Shown: positions 56,683 to 64,000 of the stretch, piece by piece
How the letters are laid out: each line of letters starts with the position of its first letter
Numbering within the stretch: the first letter of the stretch is position 1
DNA from: Streptomyces niveus
GTDB taxonomy: Bacteria > Actinomycetota > Actinomycetes > Streptomycetales > Streptomycetaceae
Length of the DNA stretch: 64,000 bases
Assembly (NCBI RefSeq): GCF_002009175.1
Contig: NZ_CP018047.1
Coordinates: 6,935,001 to 6,999,000, forward strand
Direction: 5' to 3'
The notes under the pieces: model-generated
Databases searched by the model: none
The model's input: only the letters and a program-made list of their open reading frames with translations
What the model was told of the DNA's origin: nothing
Made by a program: the position numbers and the translations under genes

Positions 56683-57753
56683 ATGACCGCGCATCCGCCG
56701 GAACCACTCCGCGCACCGGCCGCCCCGGAACTACCGGCCGCCCCGGAACTACCGGCCGCCGCGGAGCCACCGGCTGCCGCGAGGCCACCGACCGTCGTGA
56801 AGTCACCAACCGTTGTGAAGCCACCGGCCGGCCCGGAGCCCGAGGACCTGGAATCCCTGCTGACCATCCGCCACTTCGAGAACCTGCTGCTGCGGATGTT
56901 CGCCGAGGGCAGGCTCAACGGCACCACACACACCTGTCTGGGACAGGAGTACGTGCCGGTCTCACTGGCCCCGCTGCTGTCGGGCGACCATGTGCTCAGC
57001 AACCACCGCGGCCACGGCCACTACCTGGCCCTGTTCCGTGATCCCGCCGGACTGCTCGCGGAGATCATGGGCCGGGCCGGCGCGGTGTGTTCGGGCGTCG
57101 GCGGCAGCCAGCACATCCGGCGCGAGAATTACCTCTCCACCGGCGTACAGGGCCAGAGCCTGCCGCTGGCCGTGGGCATCGGGATGCGCTGCAAGCGCGT
57201 CGAGTCCGGCCGGATCGCCGCCGCGTTCGTCGGTGACGGCACGTGGGGCGAGGGGGCGGTGTACGAGGCGCTCAACATGGCCGCGCTGTGGCGGGCGCCG
57301 GTCCTGGTGGTCGTCGAACACAACGCCGTCGCCCAGTCCACCCCGACGCACCTCCAGATGGCCGGTTCGATCGCGGACCGGGCCGCCGCCTTCGGCATCG
57401 ACTTCCTGGAGATAACCGGCCATCAGGTGCCGGAGATCCGCGAACGGCTGGCCCCGGTGATCCGCCGGGTCCGTGAGGAACACCGCCCGGCGGTCGTGCA
57501 GTTCACCACCCGCCGGCTGGGTCCGCACAGCAAGGGCGACGACACCCGCGCGCAGGCGGAGGTGGACCGGCTGTGGGCGCAGGACTGGCACCGGGAGCTG
57601 ACCGACCGGCTGGGCGAGCCGTTCCGGGAACTCGACGCGCGGATCCGCGCGGACCTGGAACAGCTGGCCCGCGAGGTGGAGGCACGGCCGCCGGCCGCCT
57701 GGACGGGGTCCGGTCTCCCGGACACGAGGATGGAGTATCCATGGCCGAACTGA
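56683..57753 (+). CDS. 2-oxoacid dehydrogenase E1 component, alpha subunit
   Basis: The 356-residue protein is a thiamine-diphosphate-dependent E1 alpha. The cofactor motif GDG-x27-N is intact (G184 to N214), as are the HRGHGHYLAL segment near 108 and the loop GPHSKGDDTR at 280-289. Residues 1-50 are a disordered Pro/Ala-rich tail with repeats APELPA and PTVVK, unusual for an E1. It would decarboxylate a 2-oxoacid together with the E1 beta part of the third gene. Its stop overlaps the carrier-protein start by 13 bases. It is first in a four-gene operon behind direct repeats. Confidence 0.92.
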   Translation: MTAHPPEPLRAPAAPELPAAPELPAAAEPPAAARPPTVVKSPTVVKPPAGPEPEDLESLLTIRHFENLLLRMFAEGRLNGTTHTCLGQEYVPVSLAPLLSGDHVLSNHRGHGHYLALFRDPAGLLAEIMGRAGAVCSGVGGSQHIRRENYLSTGVQGQSLPLAVGIGMRCKRVESGRIAAAFVGDGTWGEGAVYEALNMAALWRAPVLVVVEHNAVAQSTPTHLQMAGSIADRAAAFGIDFLEITGHQVPEIRERLAPVIRRVREEHRPAVVQFTTRRLGPHSKGDDTRAQAEVDRLWAQDWHRELTDRLGEPFRELDARIRADLEQLAREVEARPPAAWTGSGLPDTRMEYPWPN

Positions 57754-58016
57754 CCGAGCCGACCGAATCGACGGAATCGACGGAATCGACCGAACTGACG
57801 GGCCTGGTGGCCGATGTGCTCCAGGTGACCGCCGCCGAGGTGACCGACGACACCGGGCCCGCCACCACGGCGGCCTGGACCAGCCTGCGGCACGTCCAGA
57901 TCGTCGCCCGTGTCGAGCAGACCTTCGGCGTGAAGCTCACCGCCCGCGAGGTGCGCGGCTGCCGGAGCGTCGGCGCCCTGCGCGGAGTCCTGGCGGAGAA
58001 GCGGGAGGCGCCGTGA
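57741..58016 (+). CDS. Stand-alone acyl carrier protein
   Basis: The 91-residue carrier protein has a four-helix pattern with the phosphopantetheine serine in WTSLRHVQIV (Ser48); Thr replaces the usual Asp before it. The N-terminus is a run of TES repeats (residues 6-17). It is encoded between the E1 alpha and E1 beta-E2 genes with overlaps on both sides (13 and 4 bases), so equal production is expected. That position is the main argument that the dehydrogenase complex charges this carrier instead of coenzyme A. Confidence 0.9.
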   Translation: MAELTEPTESTESTESTELTGLVADVLQVTAAEVTDDTGPATTAAWTSLRHVQIVARVEQTFGVKLTAREVRGCRSVGALRGVLAEKREAP

Positions 58017-60217
58017 CCGGGCGGCCCGCGCCCCGGGTGGTGGAGGCGCTCAACGGCGCCCTGCACCGGCTGTTCGACGAACGGCCCTCGCTGCACCTGC
58101 TCGGTGAGGACGTACTCGACCCGTACGGCGGCGCGTTCAAGGTGACCCGCGGTCTGTCCACCCGCCACCCGGACCGGGTGCTCGGCACCCCGATCAGCGA
58201 GGCGGGCATCACCGGCGTGGCGGGCGGTCTGGCCCTCGCCGGTGACCAGGCGGTCGTGGAGATGATGTTCGGCGACTTCGCCGCGCTCGCCTTCGACCAG
58301 GTGCTCAACCTGATCTCCAAGTCGGTGACCATGTACGGGGAACGGGTGCCGATGCCGGTCGTGGTGCGCTGCCCGGTGGGCGGCAACCGCGGGTACGGCC
58401 CCACCCACAGCCAGAGCGTGCAGAAACACTTCCTCGGCATTCCCAACCTGGCGCTGTACGAGACGAGTCCGTTCCACGACCCGTACGCGCAGCTGGCCGA
58501 GGGCCTGGACCACGGGCCCGCGATGCTCTTCGAGGACAAGGTCCTCTACACCCGGCGCGTGTTCCGCGACGGGGTGGTGGACGAAAACCACGGGTACACG
58601 CTGCTCGGCGGGCCGACCGGCTGGGCACACATCACCCCCGTGGACGCGGCCCCCGCCGACGTGGTGCTGCTGTGCCCCGGCGGGACCGCGCACCGGGCAC
58701 TCGATGCCGCCCGGCTGCTGCGGGACCGCGGACTGACCACACACGTACTGGTTCCGGCCAGGCTCTACCCGCCCGACCTGGAGCCGGTGCTGCCGCTGCT
58801 GGCGGGCGCCCGGCTGGTCGCGGTGGCGGAGGAGAGCACCGCGGGCGGCACCTGGGGCGCCGAGATCGCCGCCCGGGTGCACGGGCGGATCTGGGCGGAA
58901 CTGCGCGCGCCCGTCACACTGCTGTCCTCGGCCGATTCGGTGGTGCCTACCGCCCCGCACCTGGAGGCGGAGGTGCTGCTGGGGGCCGAGCGGATCGCCG
59001 ACGAGATCGAGAAGGCCGCGGCCCGCTCACTGCCGCCCCGCGCGCCGGCCGCGCCCGTGCCGGCCGGCGGATCTCTGGCAGCCACCGAGCCCCTGGTAAC
59101 ACCTGTCCCGGCCACACCCGCGCCGGATGTCGCCGATTCGGCGGGCGTCGATTCGGCGGGAGTCGAGCCCGTTGCCGGGGTGCCGATCGCCGTGCCCAAG
59201 CTCAACAACAACGACACCGCCTATCTGGTGCTCCAGTGGCTCGCCGAGGACGGCGCGCGGATCGCCGAGGGCGATCCGCTGGTCGAGGTGGAGACCTCCA
59301 AGGCGGTCGAGGAGATCGTCGCCCCGGCCTCCGGGCATCTGCGGGTACGCGCCGCCGAGGGTACCGAGGTCGGCGTCGGCGAGCTGCTCGCCGAGCTGTT
59401 CGCCGAACCGCCCACGGCCCCGACCGACGCTCCGTCAGCCACGCCGGCGGGGAACGCGGTCGCCGCCGCGCCCGTACCCTCTCCCGCCGCCGCGTCCGTA
59501 CCGCCCCCCGCCGCCGCGCCCGGACCCGCCCCGCGTACGCATGTGCTCGACCGGGCCCAGCTGGGCACCGCCGCCGTGGTCACCCGCGCGCACCAGGAGG
59601 TGCCGGCGGCCTTCGCCGCGGTCGAGGTCGAGGTGGACGCGGTGCTGGCCCGGCTGCGGACGCTGTCCGACGAGACCGGCGCCGAGGTCGGGCTGCCGGA
59701 GGCGGTGGTGAAGGCCGTGGCCGCCACACACCCCACGTTTCCCCATCTGTTCGGCGCGCTGCTGGACGAACGGACCGTACGACTGGCCGACACCGTGGAC
59801 ATCGGAGTCACCGTGGACGCCGGGAACGGCCTCTACACCCCCGTGCTGCGGGACTGCGCCGCCCGTTCGCTCGCCGACCTCTCCGACGACCTCATGGAGT
59901 TCCGGATGAAGGCGTTCCGCGGTGAGTTCACCGCGGGCGACCTGTCCGGCGGCTCCCTGACCGTGTCGCTGAACGTGGAACCCGGCGTACTGGTCGTCCA
60001 GCCGATCGTCATGTGGCCGCAGTTGTGCATGGTCTCGGTCGGTGGCCCCCTCACCCGCCTCGTCCTCGCCGAGGGGGTGCCCGCACCCGTCACCGTGGTC
60101 ACCCTCGGTCTCGCCTACGACCACCGGGTGGTCAACGGCCGGGAGGCGGTCGGGTTCCTACGCGCCGTCGCGGACGCCCTCCACGACCCGGAACAGCTCG
60201 TCAAACTCATCGACTGA
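58013..60217 (+). CDS. E1 beta-lipoyl-E2 fusion of a 2-oxoacid dehydrogenase complex
   Basis: The 734-residue protein joins three parts. Residues 1-345 are an E1 beta subunit (ISEAGITGVAGGLALAG near 61). Residues 388-465 are a lipoyl domain with the lysine in VETSKAVEEI (Lys430). Residues 515-734 are an E2 acyltransferase domain. Pro/Ala linkers join them and there is no peripheral-subunit-binding domain. The catalytic E2 motif DHRxxDG reads DHRVVNG, with Asn708 for Asp. No E3 gene is nearby. GTG 58013 overlaps the carrier-protein stop. It would form an acyl-lipoyl group and hand it on, probably to the carrier protein. Confidence 0.92.
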   Translation: MTGRPAPRVVEALNGALHRLFDERPSLHLLGEDVLDPYGGAFKVTRGLSTRHPDRVLGTPISEAGITGVAGGLALAGDQAVVEMMFGDFAALAFDQVLNLISKSVTMYGERVPMPVVVRCPVGGNRGYGPTHSQSVQKHFLGIPNLALYETSPFHDPYAQLAEGLDHGPAMLFEDKVLYTRRVFRDGVVDENHGYTLLGGPTGWAHITPVDAAPADVVLLCPGGTAHRALDAARLLRDRGLTTHVLVPARLYPPDLEPVLPLLAGARLVAVAEESTAGGTWGAEIAARVHGRIWAELRAPVTLLSSADSVVPTAPHLEAEVLLGAERIADEIEKAAARSLPPRAPAAPVPAGGSLAATEPLVTPVPATPAPDVADSAGVDSAGVEPVAGVPIAVPKLNNNDTAYLVLQWLAEDGARIAEGDPLVEVETSKAVEEIVAPASGHLRVRAAEGTEVGVGELLAELFAEPPTAPTDAPSATPAGNAVAAAPVPSPAAASVPPPAAAPGPAPRTHVLDRAQLGTAAVVTRAHQEVPAAFAAVEVEVDAVLARLRTLSDETGAEVGLPEAVVKAVAATHPTFPHLFGALLDERTVRLADTVDIGVTVDAGNGLYTPVLRDCAARSLADLSDDLMEFRMKAFRGEFTAGDLSGGSLTVSLNVEPGVLVVQPIVMWPQLCMVSVGGPLTRLVLAEGVPAPVTVVTLGLAYDHRVVNGREAVGFLRAVADALHDPEQLVKLID

Positions 60218-60231
60218 CCTGAGGAGTTCCA

Positions 60232-61236
60232 GTGGCGTACGGGTTGACCGCCTTCGGCGTGGCCCTCGGCGAAGAGGCCGCCGTCAAGGACGTGGTGGCC
60301 GAGTACACCGAGGACGTGGAGCGCGTCCTCGGATACGGCTACGAGTACATCCACCGCGCCCCGCCGGACGTGAGCGTCACCGATCTCGCCGTCGAGGCGG
60401 GCCGGCGGGCCCTGGAGTCGGTGAACCCGCGCGAGGTGGACCTGCTCGTACTCGCCCTGACCGACCTCGCCGACCATCTGTACTGGGACGCGGCGGCCCG
60501 CGTCCAGTGGGCGCTCGGGCTGAGCCACGCCGAGGCGGTGCTCGTCGACCAGGGCTGCGTGGGCGGAGTCACCGCGTTCGACACCGTCGCGGGCCGGTTC
60601 GCCACCCATCCCGGCTACCGTACGGCGCTGGTCATCGGCGCCAACCGGACCGTCGAGGCGTACTGGAACAGGCTGGACACCCACTCGCTGCTGTTCTCGG
60701 ACGGGGCCGCCGCGGCCGTCGCCGTACGCGACGCGCCCACCCTGCGCTGGCGGTCCTCCTACGCGGAGACGGACGGCCGGTACGCCGACTTCTTCCGGAT
60801 GGACGTCGGCGGCGCCCGGCAGCCCTTCGTACCCGGCGCCGAGACGCCCGCCGTGCGGGACGCCTGGGACGTGGTCGACCAGTTCGAGCACGACGCCGAA
60901 CGGCTGGCCGCCTACGCCGAGGAGATCGACGAGCGCACCGCCCGCGCCGTGCACCGGGCCTGCCGCCAGGCCGACTGCGCCGAGGAGGGCCTGGCCCGGC
61001 TGCTCCTGCTCAACGACAACGCCCGGGTGCTGGCCACACAGGCCGAACTGGTCGGGGTGCCGATCGAGCGGACCAACGCCCGACTGGCCGCCCTCAACGG
61101 GCACTTCGGCGCCGCCGACCACCTGTTCTCCCTGGCCCGGATGGACGAGGCCGGGGAGCTGGCGCCCGGGGACCTCGTGGCCCTCGCGGCCAACGGCCGG
61201 GGCATGCACTGGGCGTGCACGGTCCTCCAGTGCTGA
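60232..61236 (+). CDS. KAS III-like protein with altered catalytic triad
   Basis: The 334-residue protein has the thiolase fold of ketoacyl-ACP synthase III, with the nucleophile in VDQGCVGGVTAFD (Cys109) and the FSDGAAAAVA segment near 155. The HQAN motif is replaced by LLNDNARV (Asn at 261 or 263), and the GNTSAAS motif by NGHFGAAD (His291). A normal decarboxylating condensation is therefore doubtful; transfer to an alcohol or a non-decarboxylative condensation is more likely. GTG 60232 has GAGGAG upstream, 14 bases after the E2 gene. It probably takes the acyl group from the carrier protein. Confidence 0.9.
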   Translation: MAYGLTAFGVALGEEAAVKDVVAEYTEDVERVLGYGYEYIHRAPPDVSVTDLAVEAGRRALESVNPREVDLLVLALTDLADHLYWDAAARVQWALGLSHAEAVLVDQGCVGGVTAFDTVAGRFATHPGYRTALVIGANRTVEAYWNRLDTHSLLFSDGAAAAVAVRDAPTLRWRSSYAETDGRYADFFRMDVGGARQPFVPGAETPAVRDAWDVVDQFEHDAERLAAYAEEIDERTARAVHRACRQADCAEEGLARLLLLNDNARVLATQAELVGVPIERTNARLAALNGHFGAADHLFSLARMDEAGELAPGDLVALAANGRGMHWACTVLQC

Positions 61237-61309
61237 CCGCGCCGCCGGTCCGTGTCCCCGCGGTCCGGGGAGCCCCCTCCCGCCACCGAACAGAACGGAG
61301 TAACACGAT

Positions 61310-61822
61310 ATGAGTCGTCACCCCGCCCGGCGCGCCCTGATGGCTGCCGCGCTGGTCTGCGCCGCCCTGGGGCTGGTGTCCTGCGGCGCCGATCCCGACA
61401 CGTCCGTGCAGTCCGCCGACTCCGCCGACACCCCCGCCTGCAAGCTGCTGAGGCCGGTGTCCGTCGAGTTCGGCCTCGGGCAGCCCTCGGTGAGCGAGAT
61501 GTCCGGGGACGGCTGCACCGCCCACAGCCACGAGTTCGGCACCCTCACCGTGACCATGCGGGACCGGCCGCTCGAAGCGGCGGCCACCGGGCAGGGCAAA
61601 CGGAGCACGATGAAGTTCGGCGACCACGACGCCGTGATGCTGATGGGTTCCCTGAACGGCGTCTGCAAGATCTTCCTGGACACGGGGGAGAAGAACAGCC
61701 TGGAACTGCGGCTCGGCCGGACCACGGCGATGACCCCGCAGGTGTGCACCTCGCTGAAGAAGGCGACGGCGAAGGTCGCCGACGATCTCCCCGCCGCGGC
61801 CCCGGCGTCCGCGTCCGGCTGA
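61310..61822 (+). CDS. DUF3558-like secreted lipoprotein
   Basis: A 170-residue lipoprotein with the signal RRALMAAALVCAALGLVSC and lipobox LVSC, then a domain starting CKLLRPVSVEFGLGQPSVSEM with two further cysteines likely to pair. It matches the small DUF3558 extracytoplasmic family of actinobacteria. The ATG follows CGGAGTAAC. It lies 73 bases after the KAS III-like gene and may belong to the same transcript, though secreted DUF3558 proteins occur widely. Function is unknown. Confidence 0.8.
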   Translation: MSRHPARRALMAAALVCAALGLVSCGADPDTSVQSADSADTPACKLLRPVSVEFGLGQPSVSEMSGDGCTAHSHEFGTLTVTMRDRPLEAAATGQGKRSTMKFGDHDAVMLMGSLNGVCKIFLDTGEKNSLELRLGRTTAMTPQVCTSLKKATAKVADDLPAAAPASASG

Positions 61823-61886
61823 ACCGCCCGGCGCCGGCGGTACGCCAGGTACGAGCACGACTGCCGTCACCCCGTCAGGACACGAC

Positions 61887-61925
61887 GTGTGCCGGAGCCC
61901 GACCGCAATCCGGGCTCCGGCACAC
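61887..61925. terminator. Terminator hairpin A after the lipoprotein gene
   Basis: A perfect 15-bp stem (GTGTGCCGGAGCCCG with its complement) encloses a 9-base loop. It is the first of two strong hairpins between convergent genes. Confidence 0.75.
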
Positions 61926-61943
61926 AGGTGTGTGCGCACAGGC

Positions 61944-61975
61944 GTGCCGCCCGCCCCGCGCGGGGCGGGCGGCAC
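61944..61975. terminator. Terminator hairpin B before the M28 peptidase stop
   Basis: A 32-base perfect palindrome (GTGCCGCCCGCCCCG with its complement) lies 18 bases after hairpin A and 18 bases from the peptidase stop. It probably ends the minus-strand gene. Confidence 0.75.
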
Positions 61976-61993
61976 ACCCGCGGAGTACGTTCC

Positions 61994-64000
61994 TCACTCC
62001 AGCGTGCGCGCGGTCGCGACCAGGGTCGCCTCGCCGACGGAAGCGATCCCGAGCGCGGGTGCCCGGGTGCCGTCCGGACCGTCGGCCGCCGGTCCCGGCA
62101 GCCCCGGGGTGCGGTCGATGACCCGGACCGTCGCCGGTCCCGGCGCCAGCTCCAGCTCCAGCTCCACGCCCCGCTCGGGCACCTGACGGATCCACAGTTC
62201 CCAGGCGTCGTCCCCGGCCGGGTCGTCCGCGAACTCTCCGGGCACCCCGGACAGCGACCAGCCGCGGACGGCCGTCCCGCTGACGACGATCACCAGCTCG
62301 TCGGCGCCGCGTTCGGAGACCGCCGTCAGCCGGACCCGCCGCCCCCCGGCCTCCGAGCCTCCGAGCACCTTGGTCGTGATCCGAGGACCGGGCAGTGGGA
62401 ACTCCTCGGCCGGGCCCCGCCGTACCGGCACCCGCCAGCCCGGCCAGAGGTCGGTCACGGAACCGGGCTCGGCGTCCGCCGGCAGGAACCGGTCGCTCCA
62501 TTCGTCCGACGGGGCCCCGCTGATCCAGTGGGCCGTACGCCGGTCGGCGTCCCACACGTACGCGAGGTCGGCCCGCAGACGGCGCTCGCGCTCCGGAGGT
62601 AGCAGCGCGGTGCCCGCCAGCACGGCCACCGCCACCACGGCCGCGGTCACCGGAAGCAGCCGCGGCATACCCGGCAGCACCCCCGGCAGCAGGGCCGTGA
62701 GCAGCGCCGCGACGGCCACCGGCGCGGCGACCAGGCCGAGACCCAGGGCGTCGGTGAGCAGCGGCAGCAGCGGGAACACCAGCAGGGCGGCCGGGACCGT
62801 GCCCAGCGCGGCGGCCAGCACCCGGCCCCGTACGGTCGTCCCGGCCCGTGAGGTGAGCACGGCCGCGGCGGCGAGCAGACCCAGCGCGGGCCAGATGAAC
62901 ACATGGCTGCCGCCGGGCAGCGCCACCGCGCTCACGCAGGACAGCAGGATCCACAGCAGTGCCGCGCCCGCCACCTGTTCGCGGGGACCGGCCCACCGCC
63001 GCACGAGCAGTGCCAGCGTGCTGCCGACGGCCAGGGTGAGCGCCAGGAACCCGGCGAGTGCCGGACCGTGCCCGCCGATGTCGTAGTAGTGGTCGAACTC
63101 GGCGTGTCCGGACGCCGTCAGCGGGGCCAGCGCGAACGCGGCCCCGGCGGCGAGCAGCAACTGGCCGAGGGCGACGAGGAATCCGCGGCAGACACCGCCG
63201 ACGGTGAGCAGGCCCCGCGCGCGCAGCCGCAGGAGCAGCGCCAGACCGAGCCCGGCCACCACCAGTGCGGCGGGCAGGGCGGCGCCCAGCGGATAGGAGA
63301 CGAACCATCCGGCGGCCTGGAAGTACGCGGAGTCCCCGGCCGGGGTACGCGCCAGGTCGGCGGAGCCGAGCGCGCGGGCGAGGCCGAGTGCCTGCCCGCC
63401 CTGGTGCTGGACGGTGGCCGGGTCGACCTGCTCCGGGGTGTCGGTGGCCCCGTGGTAGTGGGTGTAGCCGTCCAGGTAGGCGAGGTTCAGCCCCTGGTGC
63501 CCGGCCTCCTGGAACACCGTGAAGTCGGTGAGGTTGGGCATGTAGCCGTACGCGGCGTCGAGCAGCGAATCGGTCCGCGCGCCCGGCACCTCTCCGGCGA
63601 GGGTCTTCACCAGCCAGGCGGTGTCGGGACCCGCTTCGAACATCAGGCTCGGCCCGCGGCTGCCCCGGGCCTCGAAGTTCAGGATCACGGCGTCGGGCGG
63701 CAGCAGGCCGGGCGTGTTCACCAGGGCCTGCGCGCCGAGGAGGCCGCTCTCCTCGGCGTCGGTGAACACGAACAGGACGTCGTTGCGCGGCGGCGGTCCG
63801 GTGAGGAGCGCGCGGGCGGTCTCCAGCAGCACCGACACCGGGACCCCGGCGTCGTTCGCGCCCGGTCCCGCCTCGGTGGAGTCGTAGTGGGTGACCAGCG
63901 CGACGGGCCGGGTGCTGTCGGTACCGGGGACGCGTGCGACCACGTTCTCCAGCCGCAGACCGGCGTATCTGGAGTCGGCGCCGATGGGGGAGAGGTCCGG
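61994..64000 (-). CDS. M28 family membrane peptidase (5' end outside window)
   Basis: At least 669 residues are present and the frame stays open to the window edge, so the start lies beyond 64000. The N-terminal part is an M28 zinc aminopeptidase. Its ligands appear in VTHYDSTEAGPGANDAGV, TDAEESGLLGA and GYTHYHGATDTPEQVD. About eight membrane segments follow, then a C-terminal domain of about 170 residues. This is the plan of ER-type Fxna/PFF1 peptidases found in actinobacteria. The site faces outside or lies at the membrane surface. Substrate is unknown. Confidence 0.88.
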   Translation of the reverse strand, partial: PDLSPIGADSRYAGLRLENVVARVPGTDSTRPVALVTHYDSTEAGPGANDAGVPVSVLLETARALLTGPPPRNDVLFVFTDAEESGLLGAQALVNTPGLLPPDAVILNFEARGSRGPSLMFEAGPDTAWLVKTLAGEVPGARTDSLLDAAYGYMPNLTDFTVFQEAGHQGLNLAYLDGYTHYHGATDTPEQVDPATVQHQGGQALGLARALGSADLARTPAGDSAYFQAAGWFVSYPLGAALPAALVVAGLGLALLLRLRARGLLTVGGVCRGFLVALGQLLLAAGAAFALAPLTASGHAEFDHYYDIGGHGPALAGFLALTLAVGSTLALLVRRWAGPREQVAGAALLWILLSCVSAVALPGGSHVFIWPALGLLAAAAVLTSRAGTTVRGRVLAAALGTVPAALLVFPLLPLLTDALGLGLVAAPVAVAALLTALLPGVLPGMPRLLPVTAAVVAVAVLAGTALLPPERERRLRADLAYVWDADRRTAHWISGAPSDEWSDRFLPADAEPGSVTDLWPGWRVPVRRGPAEEFPLPGPRITTKVLGGSEAGGRRVRLTAVSERGADELVIVVSGTAVRGWSLSGVPGEFADDPAGDDAWELWIRQVPERGVELELELAPGPATVRVIDRTPGLPGPAADGPDGTRAPALGIASVGEATLVATARTLE

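Noticed and set aside
56683..60217. Ordinary pyruvate or branched-chain dehydrogenase
   Set aside because: The inserted carrier-protein gene, fused E1 beta-E2, absent E3 and neighbouring KAS III-like gene argue for a dedicated pathway.

Overview
The window is a high-GC actinobacterial chromosome segment, almost certainly from Streptomyces or a close relative. The evidence is GC-rich third codon positions on all long genes, Streptomyces-type 23S/5S rRNA, many GTG starts, the conserved garA-merR-DUF151-merR-gcvP neighbourhood, a short DUF5999 protein and a rare in-frame TTA codon in one accessory gene. All calls were made by reading the sequence; no database search was run.

Region 1 (1-16 kb) is core. 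The 3' part of an rRNA operon (23S end, 5S, terminator) is followed by a cardiolipin-synthase-type CDP-alcohol phosphatidyltransferase, a mannose-1-phosphate guanylyltransferase fused to a degenerate phosphomannomutase domain, a DUF881-Sbp-DUF881 membrane trio, a GarA-like FHA protein with an added zinc ribbon, an FtsR-like MerR regulator, a bifunctional nuclease, a second MerR regulator, DNA polymerase IV, a PRC-barrel protein and gcvP behind a glycine riboswitch. This order parallels the Mycobacterium garA to gcvB locus.

Region 2 (16-36 kb) is mixed. It holds a GCS2-type glutamate-cysteine ligase, a secreted VWA protein whose 3' end abuts a MITE-like inverted-repeat element, a CPBP protease, a PhzF protein, a PadR regulator with a candidate operator, a Clp-N protein, three EamA exporters (one behind a promoter that drives a tiny Pro-Pro-Pro leader ORF), a flavin protein with a divergent MocR regulator, a LysR regulator, a Rieske lipoprotein, an EEP-family protein, and a small unit with a polyprenyl diphosphate synthase and an MpaB-type oxygenase.

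Region 3 (36-47.4 kb) is a sugar-catabolic operon on the minus strand: gntR, dapA-like, ilvD-like sugar-acid dehydratase, two ABC permeases, a Gfo/Idh/MocA-DUF6807 fusion, a cytoplasmic GH43 glycosidase and the solute-binding lipoprotein. Most junctions overlap by 4 bases. An SDR dehydrogenase is divergent from gntR. Together they suggest import of a pentose-containing oligosaccharide, intracellular cleavage, and non-phosphorylative pentonate breakdown.

Region 4 (47.5-64 kb) is accessory. It has a protein of unknown function, a double VOC protein, a degenerate erythromycin-esterase-like protein, an ACT protein, a class II UvrA-like resistance ATPase with a TTA codon, a membrane metallophosphoesterase and a class A flavin monooxygenase. 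Divergent from the monooxygenase is a tight four-gene operon encoding a 2-oxoacid dehydrogenase E1 alpha, a stand-alone acyl carrier protein, an E1 beta-lipoyl-E2 fusion and a KAS III-like protein with an altered catalytic triad. Its promoter region carries 11-bp-spaced heptamer repeats of the kind bound by SARP activators. This operon is the best candidate for an undescribed system: a thiamine/lipoyl complex that would charge a dedicated carrier protein and pass the acyl group to an unusual KAS III enzyme. A lipoprotein and a truncated M28 membrane peptidase close the window.
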